A stretch of DNA of 64,000 nucleotides, from NCBI GenBank assembly GCA_013214355.1, contig JABSSL010000017.1:1-64000 (forward strand). The letters run 5' to 3'. Every line of letters begins with the position of its first letter. Positions within the stretch are counted from its first letter, which is position 1. Positions 50,189-60,174 of this stretch are shown here, one piece after another. The stretch comes from Saprospiraceae bacterium. Lineage in GTDB: Bacteria; Bacteroidota; Bacteroidia; Chitinophagales; Saprospiraceae. The notes under the pieces were generated by a model, which saw nothing but the letters and a program-made list of their open reading frames with translations, searched no databases and was not told where the DNA came from. A program made the position numbers and the translations under genes.

Positions 50189-51436
50189 CTACTCTTCGAA
50201 TCGCTTAAAGATTACCGATGAATTATGACCACCAAACCCGAAAGTATTACTTAAGGCCACGTTTACTTCTCTTTCCTGGGCAACATTGAACGTAAGGTTT
50301 AGCTTAGGATCAAAAGCCGGATCGTCCGTAAAGTGGTTGATCGTTGGTGGAATTTTATTATGCTGAATGGCCAAAATGCAAGCAATCGCCTCAATTGCAC
50401 CTGCTGCTCCTAGCAAATGGCCGGTCATTGATTTAGTGGAACTGATATTCAAATTATAAGCGTGCTCTCCAAAGACCTTTTGGATGGCCTTAACTTCCGC
50501 TACATCTCCTAATGGAGTGGATGTACCATGTACATTGATGTAATCAACCTGAGAGCTTTCCAGACCTGCATCCGCTAAAGCCATTTTCATAACGTTAGCC
50601 GCTCCAAGGCCTTCAGGGTGTGGAGCCGTCAAGTGGTGGGCATCAGCTGTAGCCCCGGCACCTACGATCTCCGCAATGATATTCGCGCCTCGCTTTTTCG
50701 CGTGTTCTAACTCCTCTAAGATAATGGCTCCTCCGCCTTCTCCCAATACAAAACCATCTCTATCCACATCAAATGGACGTGAGGCTGTTTTACAGTCATC
50801 GTTGCGCGTGGACAAAGCTTTCATGGCATTAAAGCCACCAATACCGGCTTTTGTAACCGTAGCCTCCGATCCTCCCGTTACGATAATATCGTTTCTTCCT
50901 AAGCGGATATAATCAAAGGCATTCATCAGGGCATGTGATGAAGAAGCACAAGCCGAAACGGTAGCGTAGTTGATACCGCGGAAACCGAAGCGCATTGAGA
51001 TCAGACCAGATGCAATATCTGCGATCATTTTTGGGATCATGAAGGGATTGTAGCGTGGGGTACCATCGCCTCCCTCAAAATCTTCAATTTCCTTTTCTAA
51101 CGAACGTAATCCTCCGATTCCGGAAGCCCAGATGACTCCGATTCTGTCCTTGTCAAGATCTTCACTATCTATGCCAGATTGTTTGATCGCTTCGTGAGCC
51201 GTCATCATAGCGTATTGGGAGAATTTATCCATTCGGCGTAAATCTCTTCGATCCAATACATCAGCCGTATCTAAGTTCTTGATCTCACAGGCAAACTGTG
51301 TCTTAAACTTACTAGCATCAAAGTGCGTAATCGCATTCGCACCACTGACTCCATTCATTAGAGCTGTAGCATACTCCTCGATATTGTTACCGATCGGTGT
51401 AAGAGCCCCAAGTCCAGTTACAACAACCCTTTTCAT
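50189..51436 (-). CDS. fabF: 3-oxoacyl-ACP synthase II
   Basis: 415 residues. Active-site Cys163 in TVSACASSSHAL, first His in YINVHGTSTPLGD and second His in STKSMTGHLLGAAGA form the Cys-His-His triad of condensing enzymes. It elongates acyl-ACP with malonyl-ACP in fatty-acid synthesis. It lies downstream of acpP on the same strand, separated by the hairpin at 51518-51556. Confidence 0.95.
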   Translation of the reverse strand: MKRVVVTGLGALTPIGNNIEEYATALMNGVSGANAITHFDASKFKTQFACEIKNLDTADVLDRRDLRRMDKFSQYAMMTAHEAIKQSGIDSEDLDKDRIGVIWASGIGGLRSLEKEIEDFEGGDGTPRYNPFMIPKMIADIASGLISMRFGFRGINYATVSACASSSHALMNAFDYIRLGRNDIIVTGGSEATVTKAGIGGFNAMKALSTRNDDCKTASRPFDVDRDGFVLGEGGGAIILEELEHAKKRGANIIAEIVGAGATADAHHLTAPHPEGLGAANVMKMALADAGLESSQVDYINVHGTSTPLGDVAEVKAIQKVFGEHAYNLNISSTKSMTGHLLGAAGAIEAIACILAIQHNKIPPTINHFTDDPAFDPKLNLTFNVAQEREVNVALSNTFGFGGHNSSVIFKRFEE

Positions 51437-51517
51437 ATCCCAGTATAAATTTGAAGAAAATCTTAATCAGGCTTAACCTGAGTCTTTGGGAAGTATCTGC
51501 TTAAAGAAGAGTGATAA

Positions 51518-51556
51518 AAATCCACAAATCGGAAGCAACTTCCAACTTGTGGATTT
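51518..51556 (-). terminator. Compound hairpin between acpP and fabF
   Basis: aaatccacaa 51518-51527 pairs with ttgtggattt 51547-51556 (10 bp) and an inner ggaag/cttcc stem has a 3-nt loop. On the minus strand a short T-run (TTTTT) follows, so it can act as a terminator or attenuator, letting acpP be made in excess over fabF. Confidence 0.65.
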
Positions 51557-51600
51557 AGGAATAATTATCTTGTATCAAATTATTCTTTACGACAGGTCAA

Positions 51601-51837
51601 TTACCCTAGTTCACCTGCAAGGTAATCAATGGCATGACCTACTGTCTGAATATTCTCAGCTTTTTCGTCAGGAATAGCAATCTCGAATTCCTTTTCAAAT
51701 TCCATGATTAGCTCTACTGTATCTAGTGAATCTGCACCTAGATCATTCGTAAAGCTTGCTTCTGGTGTAACTTCAGAAGCGTCAACACCTAATTTGTCGA
51801 CAATAATTTTCTGTACTCTTTCTGCAATGCTAGACAT
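51601..51837 (-). CDS. acpP: Acyl carrier protein
   Basis: 78 residues, acidic, with the phosphopantetheine attachment site Ser37 in [10 protein letters not shown]. Length and sequence are standard for fatty-acid-synthesis ACP. First gene of the acpP-fabF pair. A possible -7/-33 promoter lies at 52007-52042. Confidence 0.96.
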   Translation of the reverse strand: MSSIAERVQKIIVDKLGVDASEVTPEASFTNDLGADSLDTVELIMEFEKEFEIAIPDEKAENIQTVGHAIDYLAGELG

Positions 51838-52006
51838 AAGAAATCCGCTTTATTGGTTTACGAATCAGCTGCAAAGAAAAAGATAAGTCCCTTGATAACC
51901 AAAGTTTTTCATTATTTTTTGAGAGGCTGAACGCCCCCGCAGATAGGTACTTATTGGGTCAACTGAGGCTAAATCCCCAATTTCTTTAACAATTACTTGT
52001 CCTGGC

Positions 52007-52042
52007 CAAACCTATAGAGATAGAATTGCATGCTACGCCAAA
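52007..52042 (-). promoter_or_regulatory. Candidate acpP promoter
   Basis: On the minus strand TAGGTTTG (complement of CAAACCTA 52007-52014) matches TAnnTTTG. A TTTG (CAAA at 52039-52042) lies 24 bp upstream, slightly further than usual. It is about 170 bp before the acpP ATG. Confidence 0.4.
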
Positions 52043-52215
52043 TCATATTTGTAGGCCAAAATCCCTCTAATTCAGTCAAATAGTACATTTTTCTGGTCTT
52101 TTCATGCTTACCTTTGGCCGGTAATATGGTGGTTTTCCTCTTTTCTAGGGGATAATTTTACTTTAGAGGGCCTTTATTTATTGTATTATTTACACTTAGT
52201 ATACACGAGGATTGT

Positions 52216-52223
52216 TATTTTTG
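52216..52223 (+). promoter_or_regulatory. Candidate -7 element of pyk
   Basis: TATTTTTG fits the Bacteroidota -7 consensus TAnnTTTG and lies about 87 nt before the pyk ATG. No good -33 TTTG is visible at the usual spacing. The rest of the 51838-52309 gap between acpP and pyk shows no other gene. Confidence 0.4.
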
Positions 52224-52309
52224 CGGGAAATCGGCAGAAAATAATTGATTTTCTGCTTGTTATGAATGAATTTCTACTAGGAACTTAACCTGATTAAAAG
52301 CTTCGTATA

Positions 52310-53761
52310 ATGAAAATTGTAGATTGGCAAAATACCAAGATTGTTGCTACTGTCGGACCCGCCTCTAGCTCTTACGAAAACCTTCTTGAACTAGTAAAAG
52401 CGGGCGTTGATGTGTTTCGTTTGAATTTTTCTCACGGCTCTCATGAGGATCATAAGGAAGTAATCAACCGAATATGCTACATCAACGAGAAGTACAATCT
52501 GCACATCGGTATTTTAGCGGATCTACAGGGGCCTAAGCTGCGTGTCGGTAAGATTGAAAACAATGCATTGCCCATCAAAGAAGGTGATGTACTCACTTTC
52601 GTGAATGAGGAGTGCCTGGGTACGATGGAGAAGATTTACATGAGCTACCCACAATTTGCGCAGGATGTGAAGGTGGGCGAACGCGTTTTAGTTGATGATG
52701 GTAAGTTGGTATTGGAGGTGCTTGAAACGAACCTGGTAGATACCGTACGCCTTAAAGTATTGTTTGGCGGTGTTCTCTCCTCCAATAAGGGAGTGAACTT
52801 GCCGAATACAAAGATCTCTCTTCCGTGTATCACAGAAAAAGACGAAAAGGACCTCACCTTTATACTAACGCAGCCCGTTAATTGGATCGCCCTTTCATTT
52901 GTGCGCTCTCCAAAAGATATCAAAGATCTGGAAAGCAGAATTACAGCTGCTGGACATCCGGCTAAGACAATCTCCAAAATCGAAAAGCCAGAGGCGATTG
53001 AAAAGATCGACAAGATCATCAAGGCTTCAAATGGTATCATGGTGGCTCGTGGGGATCTCGGTATCGAAGTACCAATGGAAAAGCTGCCTTCTATCCAGAA
53101 GGAAATCATCCGTAAATGTATCCAACGGGCACGACCTGTGATTGTGGCCACGCAGATGATGGACAGTATGATTACCAACCCTAGCCCTACCAGAGCAGAG
53201 ATCACCGATGTGGCCAATGCGGTTTTGGATGGGGCTGATGCGGTTATGCTAAGTGGGGAAACCTCAGTGGGGAAACACCCCGTGAAGGTGGTACAGGCGA
53301 TGAATAAGATTATTGACGAAACCGAGAAGCACTACTCTTTTGAAGGTAGAAGACCTACGCCTTCGGAAAAGTCTAGGACCTATTTGTCTGACGCGGTTTG
53401 TTTTAACGCAGCGCGGGTAGCGGAAGAAATCAAAGCCAAGGCTATTGTAGGTATGACCAGCTCTGGTTATACGGCCTTTAAAATTTCAAGCTTTCGTGCT
53501 AAGCCCGAAATATACATTTTCTCCGACCGTATGAATATGCTGGCTACCCTCAATTTGGTTTGGGGAGTACGTTGCTTCTACTACGATCGATTTACCACTA
53601 CCGATGGCACTTTTAAGGATGTTACTGATATCTTGAAAAACTCTGGAAAGCTGGAAGTTGGCGATGTAATCGTGAACACAGCTAGTATGCCGATCCATCA
53701 GAGACATCGTACCAATACTTTGAAAGTTACGATCGTAGATAAGGAGATGGGAGAGGAGTAG
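52310..53761 (+). CDS. pyk: Pyruvate kinase
   Basis: 483 residues. Blocks NTKIVATVGPASSSYENL, VFRLNFSHGSHEDH, ISKIEKPEAIEKIDKII (catalytic Lys), MVARGDLGIEVP and DGADAVMLSGETSVGKHP are the full set of pyruvate kinase motifs. It converts PEP and ADP to pyruvate and ATP. The C-terminal allosteric domain is present. Divergent from acpP. Confidence 0.96.
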   Translation: MKIVDWQNTKIVATVGPASSSYENLLELVKAGVDVFRLNFSHGSHEDHKEVINRICYINEKYNLHIGILADLQGPKLRVGKIENNALPIKEGDVLTFVNEECLGTMEKIYMSYPQFAQDVKVGERVLVDDGKLVLEVLETNLVDTVRLKVLFGGVLSSNKGVNLPNTKISLPCITEKDEKDLTFILTQPVNWIALSFVRSPKDIKDLESRITAAGHPAKTISKIEKPEAIEKIDKIIKASNGIMVARGDLGIEVPMEKLPSIQKEIIRKCIQRARPVIVATQMMDSMITNPSPTRAEITDVANAVLDGADAVMLSGETSVGKHPVKVVQAMNKIIDETEKHYSFEGRRPTPSEKSRTYLSDAVCFNAARVAEEIKAKAIVGMTSSGYTAFKISSFRAKPEIYIFSDRMNMLATLNLVWGVRCFYYDRFTTTDGTFKDVTDILKNSGKLEVGDVIVNTASMPIHQRHRTNTLKVTIVDKEMGEE

Positions 53762-53898
53762 AAAAGCAATCTTTTACCTGCAAGTACGTTATATCATAGC
53801 GGCTGGGAGCCATTGTAAACAAAGAGTTGAATATCAGGAATAAAGTTCCGACTTTTGTGTTTTGATGGCTCGACTGAAGTATTAAACTATTGACCGTT

Positions 53899-55605
53899 AT
53901 GAGTAGTTGTGGTAAAACCCCGGTGATAAGCTTTTTTCTCGTACTGCTAAGTTTGCCGATTCTGGCGCAGAGAGTATCAGAACAAGAGATTGGAATTCAG
54001 AAGTTATTTATTGAAGCTAGTGGCGAACGCCTGCTAGGTAACTTTGATAAGGCGATCCCCCTGTTTGAGGAAGTACTTAAGAAAGATAAGTCCAATCACG
54101 CGGCAGCCTACGAGTTGGCCCGCATCTATATGGCTACCAATAAGGATAACGAGGCCGTTAAGTCCTTGAAAAAAGCCATCTCCAACGCACCGGATAATGT
54201 CTGGTACCAACAATTTCTAGCCGATGTTTATGAAAAGACTGGGCAATTTGAGGAGGCAGCGGAGCTTTATGAGCAATTGGTGAAAGTGTACCCCAGCAAT
54301 GACGCTTACTACTTCAAGTGGGCCTTTTATTTGGTAAAGGATAATGAAATTGATAAAGCCATTAAAGCTTATGATGCCCTAGAGAAGCAAAAGGGAATCA
54401 ATGAAGAAACCATCCGCCGGAAACATGCCCTGTATCTGGGTAGTGGGGAAAACAAAAAAGCGGGGAAAGAATTGCAGAAGTTGGTCAACGCATTTCCTCA
54501 AAAGGTTTCCTACCGCATTCTACTAGCTAACTTTTACGATCAAATCGGGGATCGAAAGAATGCTGAAGCGACCTACCGCGATGTATTGAAAATTGATGCA
54601 AATAATGCAAAAGCAAAGTTGGCGCTATCTGGAAGCTCCGGGAACAGTCGTGAAGGACAATATATTGAAAGCCTTAAGCCGATCTTTTCTCAGGCCGATG
54701 TGAATATTGACCTAAAATTAGGAAAACTGTTTCCGTTGATTAATAAGGTGGCTAATGATAACGATAAGGCATTGGCAGATCAATTGATTCAATTAACGGA
54801 CATCCTAGAAGAGGTACATCCCGGGGACGCCAAGGGTTTTGCCGCGGCAGGAGATATCCTTTATCATACCGATCGCGCTGATCGGGCGCTACCCAAGTAC
54901 CTAAAGACTCTAGAATTAGACGAGACTGTTTTCGCGGTTTGGGAGAATGTAATGTACATTCATTTTGAGAATCAGGACTTCGAAGCCTTACAGAAGGTAT
55001 CCGAAGAGGTAATGGATATCTTTCCCAATAAGGCAATTATCTATTACCTAAATGGACTTTCCTTAGTCCAAATCGGAGAAACCGAGGATGCTGTAGATAT
55101 CTTGGATCAAGCGCTATTGATGGCAGGACAGGACGGCAAACTTAAATTTGATATCCTCAACCAAATTGGCGAGGCTTATAATGCTGAAGGCAATTATTCA
55201 GATGCGGATCAGTCTTTTACGGAGGCGTTGGCATTGAACGAGAAATCTGCCATGACCTATATGCGTTATGCTAAGGCAGTAGCCGAGAGAGAAGGTCAAG
55301 GAGAGCGAGCAAAGTCGCTAGCTAAGAAGGGCCTGGACTTGGCTCCGAAGATCTCCATCGTACAGGCGGAATATGGTAGAGTATTCTATGTACTAAAAGA
55401 TTATACCGCAGCGCAAAAATGGTTGGATAAAGCGATCGGAGGTAAAGGGGGAGAGGATTCCAAAGTATTGGAATATTATGGTGATCTGCTATTCCAACAA
55501 GGAGATGCGGAACAAGCCATTTCCTTTTGGACTAAGGCACAAGAGAAAGGAAATCGTTCTGCCTTGTTAGAGCGCAAGATCGCACAGAAGAAACTCTTGA
55601 AATAA
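53899..55605 (+). CDS. Secreted TPR-repeat protein
   Basis: 568 residues from ATG 53899 (an in-frame TTG lies 9 nt earlier). Signal peptide MSSCGKTPVISFFLVLLSLPILAQ. Tetratricopeptide repeats run through most of the length (GNFDKAIPLFEEVLKKDKSNHAAAYELARIY, YSDADQSFTEALALNEKSAMTYMRYAKA). Likely a periplasmic or outer-membrane scaffold. It opens a co-directional set with the DUF4292 and EnvC-like genes, 4 nt from each other. Confidence 0.85.
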   Translation: MSSCGKTPVISFFLVLLSLPILAQRVSEQEIGIQKLFIEASGERLLGNFDKAIPLFEEVLKKDKSNHAAAYELARIYMATNKDNEAVKSLKKAISNAPDNVWYQQFLADVYEKTGQFEEAAELYEQLVKVYPSNDAYYFKWAFYLVKDNEIDKAIKAYDALEKQKGINEETIRRKHALYLGSGENKKAGKELQKLVNAFPQKVSYRILLANFYDQIGDRKNAEATYRDVLKIDANNAKAKLALSGSSGNSREGQYIESLKPIFSQADVNIDLKLGKLFPLINKVANDNDKALADQLIQLTDILEEVHPGDAKGFAAAGDILYHTDRADRALPKYLKTLELDETVFAVWENVMYIHFENQDFEALQKVSEEVMDIFPNKAIIYYLNGLSLVQIGETEDAVDILDQALLMAGQDGKLKFDILNQIGEAYNAEGNYSDADQSFTEALALNEKSAMTYMRYAKAVAEREGQGERAKSLAKKGLDLAPKISIVQAEYGRVFYVLKDYTAAQKWLDKAIGGKGGEDSKVLEYYGDLLFQQGDAEQAISFWTKAQEKGNRSALLERKIAQKKLLK

Positions 55606-55609
55606 CCTT

Positions 55610-56398
55610 ATGATATACGCTTTGAAAAGTACCCCCCAAATATCCAAATTCCTATTGCTCGCCATCCTACTGATAGCTTCTTCCTGTAAGAGTATCAGAA
55701 AGATCACCAATGCGAAACCAGATGAGTTAAGTCCAGCTAAGGTTCAACAGCGGATGATCCGCAACCAGGTACAGGCAGAATGGTTGACAGGGAAGGCAAA
55801 AATTGGCTTTGAAGGCCTAGGTCAAAAGATGGGAGCAACCTCAACCATTAAATTACGTAAGGATAGTGTATTGTGGATGAACGTAAAGAAATTGGGGTTT
55901 GAAGTAGCAAGAGTCAAGGTGACTCAGGATTCCGTCTTCATGCTAAATCGCCTAAGAAACCAATATATGGCAGAGGATCTGGACTACCTGCAGCGAACCT
56001 ACAATCTTCCAGCCGACTTCAATTCCTTACAATCGCTGATTTTGGGTAATCCCATTTTTTATGTGAACCGCAATTTGAAACTGGAAAATACGCCAGATGC
56101 CTATCACCTGTTTGCCAGCGAAGGAAGTAAGGTAAATGACTTCTGGTTGACTCCTGATAGTTTCTTGTTGAACAAGATGAGCTTTGAGGATAAATCCAGT
56201 CGGAGAAGCTTGGCCTTCTTATTGCAGGAATATGCAGAAACCTCAGATAATCAGAATTTTTCGTATCTTCGTAATGTCGATTTAAATAGTCAAGAGACCG
56301 GAGAAGTCAGCATCGAAATCTCTTTTTCTAAGGTGGTTTTGAACGAACCCACGGCCTTTAGATTTGACATTCCCAAGAGATACACGCGTGTAGATTAA
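55610..56398 (+). CDS. DUF4292 lipoprotein
   Basis: 262 residues. Hydrophobic N terminus with lipobox LLIASSC (Cys26). The body matches the Bacteroidota DUF4292 family: WLTGKAKIGFEG, TSTIKLRKDSVLWMNVKKLGFEVARVKVTQDSVFMLNRL, and FNSLQSLILGNP. The layout resembles LolB/LppX-like half-barrels that carry lipids, but function is unproven. It lies 4 nt after the TPR gene and 4 nt before the EnvC-like gene. Confidence 0.88.
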   Translation: MIYALKSTPQISKFLLLAILLIASSCKSIRKITNAKPDELSPAKVQQRMIRNQVQAEWLTGKAKIGFEGLGQKMGATSTIKLRKDSVLWMNVKKLGFEVARVKVTQDSVFMLNRLRNQYMAEDLDYLQRTYNLPADFNSLQSLILGNPIFYVNRNLKLENTPDAYHLFASEGSKVNDFWLTPDSFLLNKMSFEDKSSRRSLAFLLQEYAETSDNQNFSYLRNVDLNSQETGEVSIEISFSKVVLNEPTAFRFDIPKRYTRVD

Positions 56399-56402
56399 GC
56401 TA

Positions 56403-57632
56403 ATGGGCAAATACCTAATCACAGTCATACTACTTTTTTACATTCCCCTATCGATTTTCGGACAGGACCGCAAGGTGCTCGAAGAACAACGGAAGCAGCT
56501 TATTCAAGAAATTGAACAAACCTCAACGCTACTTGCCTCTGCCAAAAAAGACAAAGCTGCTGCGCTAGATCGATTCTTTGTTTTACAACGGCAAATCAAG
56601 AAAAGACAACAACTCATTAATACCCTCAAAGAAGAATTGGTGCTTACCGATGCCAGTATTCTGCGAGTAGATGAAGTCATTACCTTTCTGAGTAACGATA
56701 TTGATCGCTTGAAGAAAGAGTACAGTCAAATGCTACAGATTGCCTACCGGCACAGAAAGTCTCAGAGTTTTCTCGTATTTCTTTTCTCGGCACGGAACTT
56801 TAATGACGCCTATCGGCGTTGGCAGTATATCCGTCAATATGATCGTTACCGAAAACGACAAGCGGAAGTCATCATTGCTACACAGGAAAGCCTGCGCGAT
56901 CGTGCGTCGACCTTGGTAGCCAGAAAGGAAGAAAAACAGAAACTCTTGGCCTCTAGCGTTCAACAGCAATCTTTGTTGAGCCGGGAGTTAAAAGAAAAAG
57001 ATGAAATACTTAGTTCCTTAAAGGAGAATGAGGCTCAGCTCTCCGGCGTACTGAAGAAACAACAGGCAGCTCACCAGAAGCTTAATGACGCGATTGAAGA
57101 GATTATCGTCGCTGAAATGGCCAAACGTCGCAAAGCGGCGAGAAGCAGTGAGGCACTAACAAAGCGGAAGGAAGAAGCTAAAGAAGTTGTTGGAGGGAAG
57201 GCCGTAGCTAGTAATCTAGTAGCTAACTTCAGAAAAAACAAAGGCCGTCTGCCCTGGCCTGTACAAGAGGGCATTATCACCAAAAATTTCGGAACCCAAC
57301 CTCACCCTACACTTAAGGGGATTCAAATTAGTAACAATGGTATAGATATAGAAACAAACAAAGAGGCAACGGTCTATGCTATATTTGATGGTGAGGTAGT
57401 GGGAGTTCAGTTCATTCCCGGGTACAAAACTACCGTCATCTTACAACATGGACAGTATTATTCTGTTTACTCTAATCTAGAGGATACCTTTGTGAAAAGA
57501 GGAGAACAGATTAGCGCCAGCCAGCGCATTGGTAAGGTAGGTCGGGATAAACCAGAGCTACATTTTGAAATTTGGAGAGAAAAACAAAGACTCAATCCTG
57601 TACATTGGGTCAATAAAAGTAAAAGAGGCTAG
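56403..57632 (+). CDS. EnvC-like coiled-coil protein with degenerate LytM (M23) domain
   Basis: 409 residues. Signal peptide (KYLITVILLFYIPLSIFGQ), two long coiled-coil stretches (about 22-110 and 150-260), then an M23 fold (about 285-405). Zinc/catalytic residues are changed: the HxGID motif is NNGID (His to Asn312 position) and HLHFE is ELHFE (first His to Glu385). It is thus probably non-catalytic and activates an amidase, as E. coli EnvC does for AmiA/AmiB. The activation role is an inference from family. Confidence 0.85.
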   Translation: MGKYLITVILLFYIPLSIFGQDRKVLEEQRKQLIQEIEQTSTLLASAKKDKAAALDRFFVLQRQIKKRQQLINTLKEELVLTDASILRVDEVITFLSNDIDRLKKEYSQMLQIAYRHRKSQSFLVFLFSARNFNDAYRRWQYIRQYDRYRKRQAEVIIATQESLRDRASTLVARKEEKQKLLASSVQQQSLLSRELKEKDEILSSLKENEAQLSGVLKKQQAAHQKLNDAIEEIIVAEMAKRRKAARSSEALTKRKEEAKEVVGGKAVASNLVANFRKNKGRLPWPVQEGIITKNFGTQPHPTLKGIQISNNGIDIETNKEATVYAIFDGEVVGVQFIPGYKTTVILQHGQYYSVYSNLEDTFVKRGEQISASQRIGKVGRDKPELHFEIWREKQRLNPVHWVNKSKRG

Positions 57633-57638
57633 TTTTCT

Positions 57639-58853
57639 ATGGGAAACGAATGGAATTTAGGCGAAAAGCAAAAGTTAGGGCTAAAGAAGAATACGGAATA
57701 TGCCATCCTGATAGGACTTGTAACCAGAGACCAATCCGAAACACAAGTCCAAGAATATCTTGATGAATTGGAGTTTTTAGCTGAGACGGCAGGTGCAAAA
57801 ACGCTAAAGCGATTTGTGCAGAAACTGCCCCACCCTGATAGTAAGACCTTTATTGGTAAAGGAAAATTAGAAGAGGTCAGCGAGTATATCGAACGTCATG
57901 AAGAGATTAATATGGTCATCTTTGATGATGATCTTTCAGGTAAGCAAAATAGTATTCTCGAAGAAAAGCTAAAGGTTAAGATCATCGATCGAAGTAGCTT
58001 GATCTTGGATATCTTTGCGAGCCGTGCACAAACGGCACAGGCTAAAACACAGGTTGAGCTGGCGCAATTGCAGTACATGCTACCTCGATTGCGCGGTCTC
58101 TGGACTCACTTGGAAAGGCAGCGAGGGGGTATTGGTATGAGAGGTCCTGGGGAGAAGGAAATTGAGACTGACCGACGTATTGTTCGGGATCAAATTTCCA
58201 AGCTTAAAACCAAGCTAGAGAAGATTGATCGGCAAAACATGACCCAAAGGAAAACGCGGGGTCAAATGATCAGAGTGGCTTTGGTGGGCTATACCAACGT
58301 GGGTAAATCAACCTTGATGAATACCCTGAGTAAATCGGAAGTTTTTGCAGAAAATAAGTTATTTGCAACCCTAGACACGACTGTCCGTAAAGTCGTATTT
58401 GGGGCTATGCCTTTTCTACTGTCAGATACTGTGGGATTTATCCGGAAATTGCCCCACCATTTGGTAGAGAGCTTTAAGTCTACCCTGGATGAAGTGCGAG
58501 AAAGTGATTTGTTGGTTCATGTGGTTGATATTGCACATCCTCAGCATGAGGATCATGTCCGTACTGTTAATCAGACTTTGAAAGATCTCAATGTGTTGGA
58601 AAAGCCAACGTTGATGGTCTTTAATAAAATAGACAAGTATAGAGATCTGTACTTTGACCCGCTTCTGGATGAAGAAGGCAAGCAAGAAGTGGAACAAGGA
58701 CTAAAGCAGGGATTAAGCAACCAGTTTGGCGAAAATAATGTTTTTATTTCCGCATTGACGAAAGAGAATATGAGTGAACTCCGTGCCAAACTGACGGAAG
58801 CCATACAAGAGCAATACCACGTTCGATACCCTTACCAAGCTAAGTATTGGTAA
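57639..58853 (+). CDS. hflX: GTPase HflX
   Basis: 404 residues. HflX-specific N-terminal domain (LAETAGAKTLKRFVQKLPHPDSKTFIGKGKLEEV and LEEKLKVKIIDRSSLILDIFASRAQTAQAKTQVELAQLQYMLPRL). G domain: G1 GYTNVGKST, G3 DTVGFIRKLP, G4 NKID. It binds the ribosome and can split stalled ones under stress. It starts 6 nt after the EnvC-like gene. Confidence 0.95.
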   Translation: MGNEWNLGEKQKLGLKKNTEYAILIGLVTRDQSETQVQEYLDELEFLAETAGAKTLKRFVQKLPHPDSKTFIGKGKLEEVSEYIERHEEINMVIFDDDLSGKQNSILEEKLKVKIIDRSSLILDIFASRAQTAQAKTQVELAQLQYMLPRLRGLWTHLERQRGGIGMRGPGEKEIETDRRIVRDQISKLKTKLEKIDRQNMTQRKTRGQMIRVALVGYTNVGKSTLMNTLSKSEVFAENKLFATLDTTVRKVVFGAMPFLLSDTVGFIRKLPHHLVESFKSTLDEVRESDLLVHVVDIAHPQHEDHVRTVNQTLKDLNVLEKPTLMVFNKIDKYRDLYFDPLLDEEGKQEVEQGLKQGLSNQFGENNVFISALTKENMSELRAKLTEAIQEQYHVRYPYQAKYW

Positions 58854-58892
58854 GTAATAAAGTAAGAGGTATCGAAAAGATAATGACTACAC

Positions 58893-59999
58893 ATGAATCC
58901 GATTTTAGAGAAGTACGCCGACTTATTAGTACACTATTGCCTTGAGGTTCAAGAAGGAGAACGCCTGTACATCCGCAGTACCCAATTGGCAGAGCCACTG
59001 GTGCGAGAGGTATTTCGCCTAGCGGTTCGAGCTGGGGCCATTGTGGAAGTGGATATGGATTTTCGAGAAAAGTACAGGATGTTCCTCAAAGAGGCCCAAA
59101 CAGAGAAACAATTAAGTTATGTATCTACCCTCTATAAAGAGGCGATGCAGCACTTTGATGCTTACCTATATATTCGGGCTCCCTATAACCTGCGGGAAGA
59201 CCAGGATGTTGATTCCAATAAGGCTAAGATCCGACAGGAGGCTCACCAACCTTATTCACAGCTATATTTTGAACGAACGGCGACCAGAGATTTAAAGCGA
59301 AATCTCTGCCAGTTTCCTACACTAGCCAGTGCGCAGAATGCGGGTATGGCTTTAGAGGAGTATGAAAGTTTCGTTTATGGAGCTTGTCGCTTGTTTGATG
59401 AAGACCCTAAACAAAGCTGGCTCAATGTTCGTAAAGAACAACAACAGATCGTAGATCTGCTGAATAGTACAGAGCAAGTGCGTTACGTTGGGGAAGACTT
59501 TGATATTAGCTTTTCTACTAAGGGTAGGACTTGGATTAATTCTGATGGGCAAACCAATATGCCTTCTGGTGAGGTTTACACCTCTCCGGTAGAAGATTCA
59601 GTGAATGGGGTGGTTCGATTTTCATTCCCAGGCATCTACATGGGACACGAGGTAGAGAATGTAAGCCTGTGGGTAAAGGATGGATACATTGAGAAATGGG
59701 AGGCGAGTAGAGGGCAAGCTTTCTTGGACAAGATCTTTGCATTGGAGGGCACTAGACGATTTGGAGAAGCAGCAATCGGAACCAACTACAATATTGATCG
59801 ACTGACTAAAAATATCCTCTTCGATGAGAAGATCGGAGGGAGTGTACATATGGCTATCGGACAATCCTACTTGCAAGCAGGTGGGCAGAATAAATCCTCT
59901 GTTCACTGGGACATGATAACGAATATGAGAAATGGTGGAATTATTTACGCAGATGATGAAAAAATCTACGAAAATGGGCATTTTCTATTCCTAGAATAG
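58893..59999 (+). CDS. M29-family aminopeptidase
   Basis: 368 residues. The family blocks GERLYIRSTQLAEPLVREVFRLAVRAGA, INSDGQTNMPSGEVYTSPVEDSVNG and the metal-binding residues in GEAAIGTN, GGSVHMAIG and SSVHWDMITNM are all present, so it should be an active two-metal aminopeptidase. Cytoplasmic. It lies 39 nt downstream of hflX. Confidence 0.9.
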   Translation: MNPILEKYADLLVHYCLEVQEGERLYIRSTQLAEPLVREVFRLAVRAGAIVEVDMDFREKYRMFLKEAQTEKQLSYVSTLYKEAMQHFDAYLYIRAPYNLREDQDVDSNKAKIRQEAHQPYSQLYFERTATRDLKRNLCQFPTLASAQNAGMALEEYESFVYGACRLFDEDPKQSWLNVRKEQQQIVDLLNSTEQVRYVGEDFDISFSTKGRTWINSDGQTNMPSGEVYTSPVEDSVNGVVRFSFPGIYMGHEVENVSLWVKDGYIEKWEASRGQAFLDKIFALEGTRRFGEAAIGTNYNIDRLTKNILFDEKIGGSVHMAIGQSYLQAGGQNKSSVHWDMITNMRNGGIIYADDEKIYENGHFLFLE

Positions 60000-60037
60000 G
60001 ATCAATAACCAGCTATTAAACCTCGACTATCAAGCGT

Positions 60038-60066
60038 TTGAGATTAGCCGAACCCCCCTATTTTTG
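60038..60066 (+). promoter_or_regulatory. Candidate promoter of the 60175 gene
   Basis: TTTG at 60038-60041 and TATTTTTG at 60059-60066 are separated by 17 bp, a good match to the Bacteroidota -33/-7 arrangement. It is about 110 bp before the GTG start at 60175. Confidence 0.5.
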
Positions 60067-60174
60067 TTGGTATTAAATTTTTCGGGTATAGATAATTATT
60101 ATAACTTGCGTTTAGAAACACTATACTGAAAACAGGTTAACCACATTAATTAAATCAAACTACATCCTTAAACC

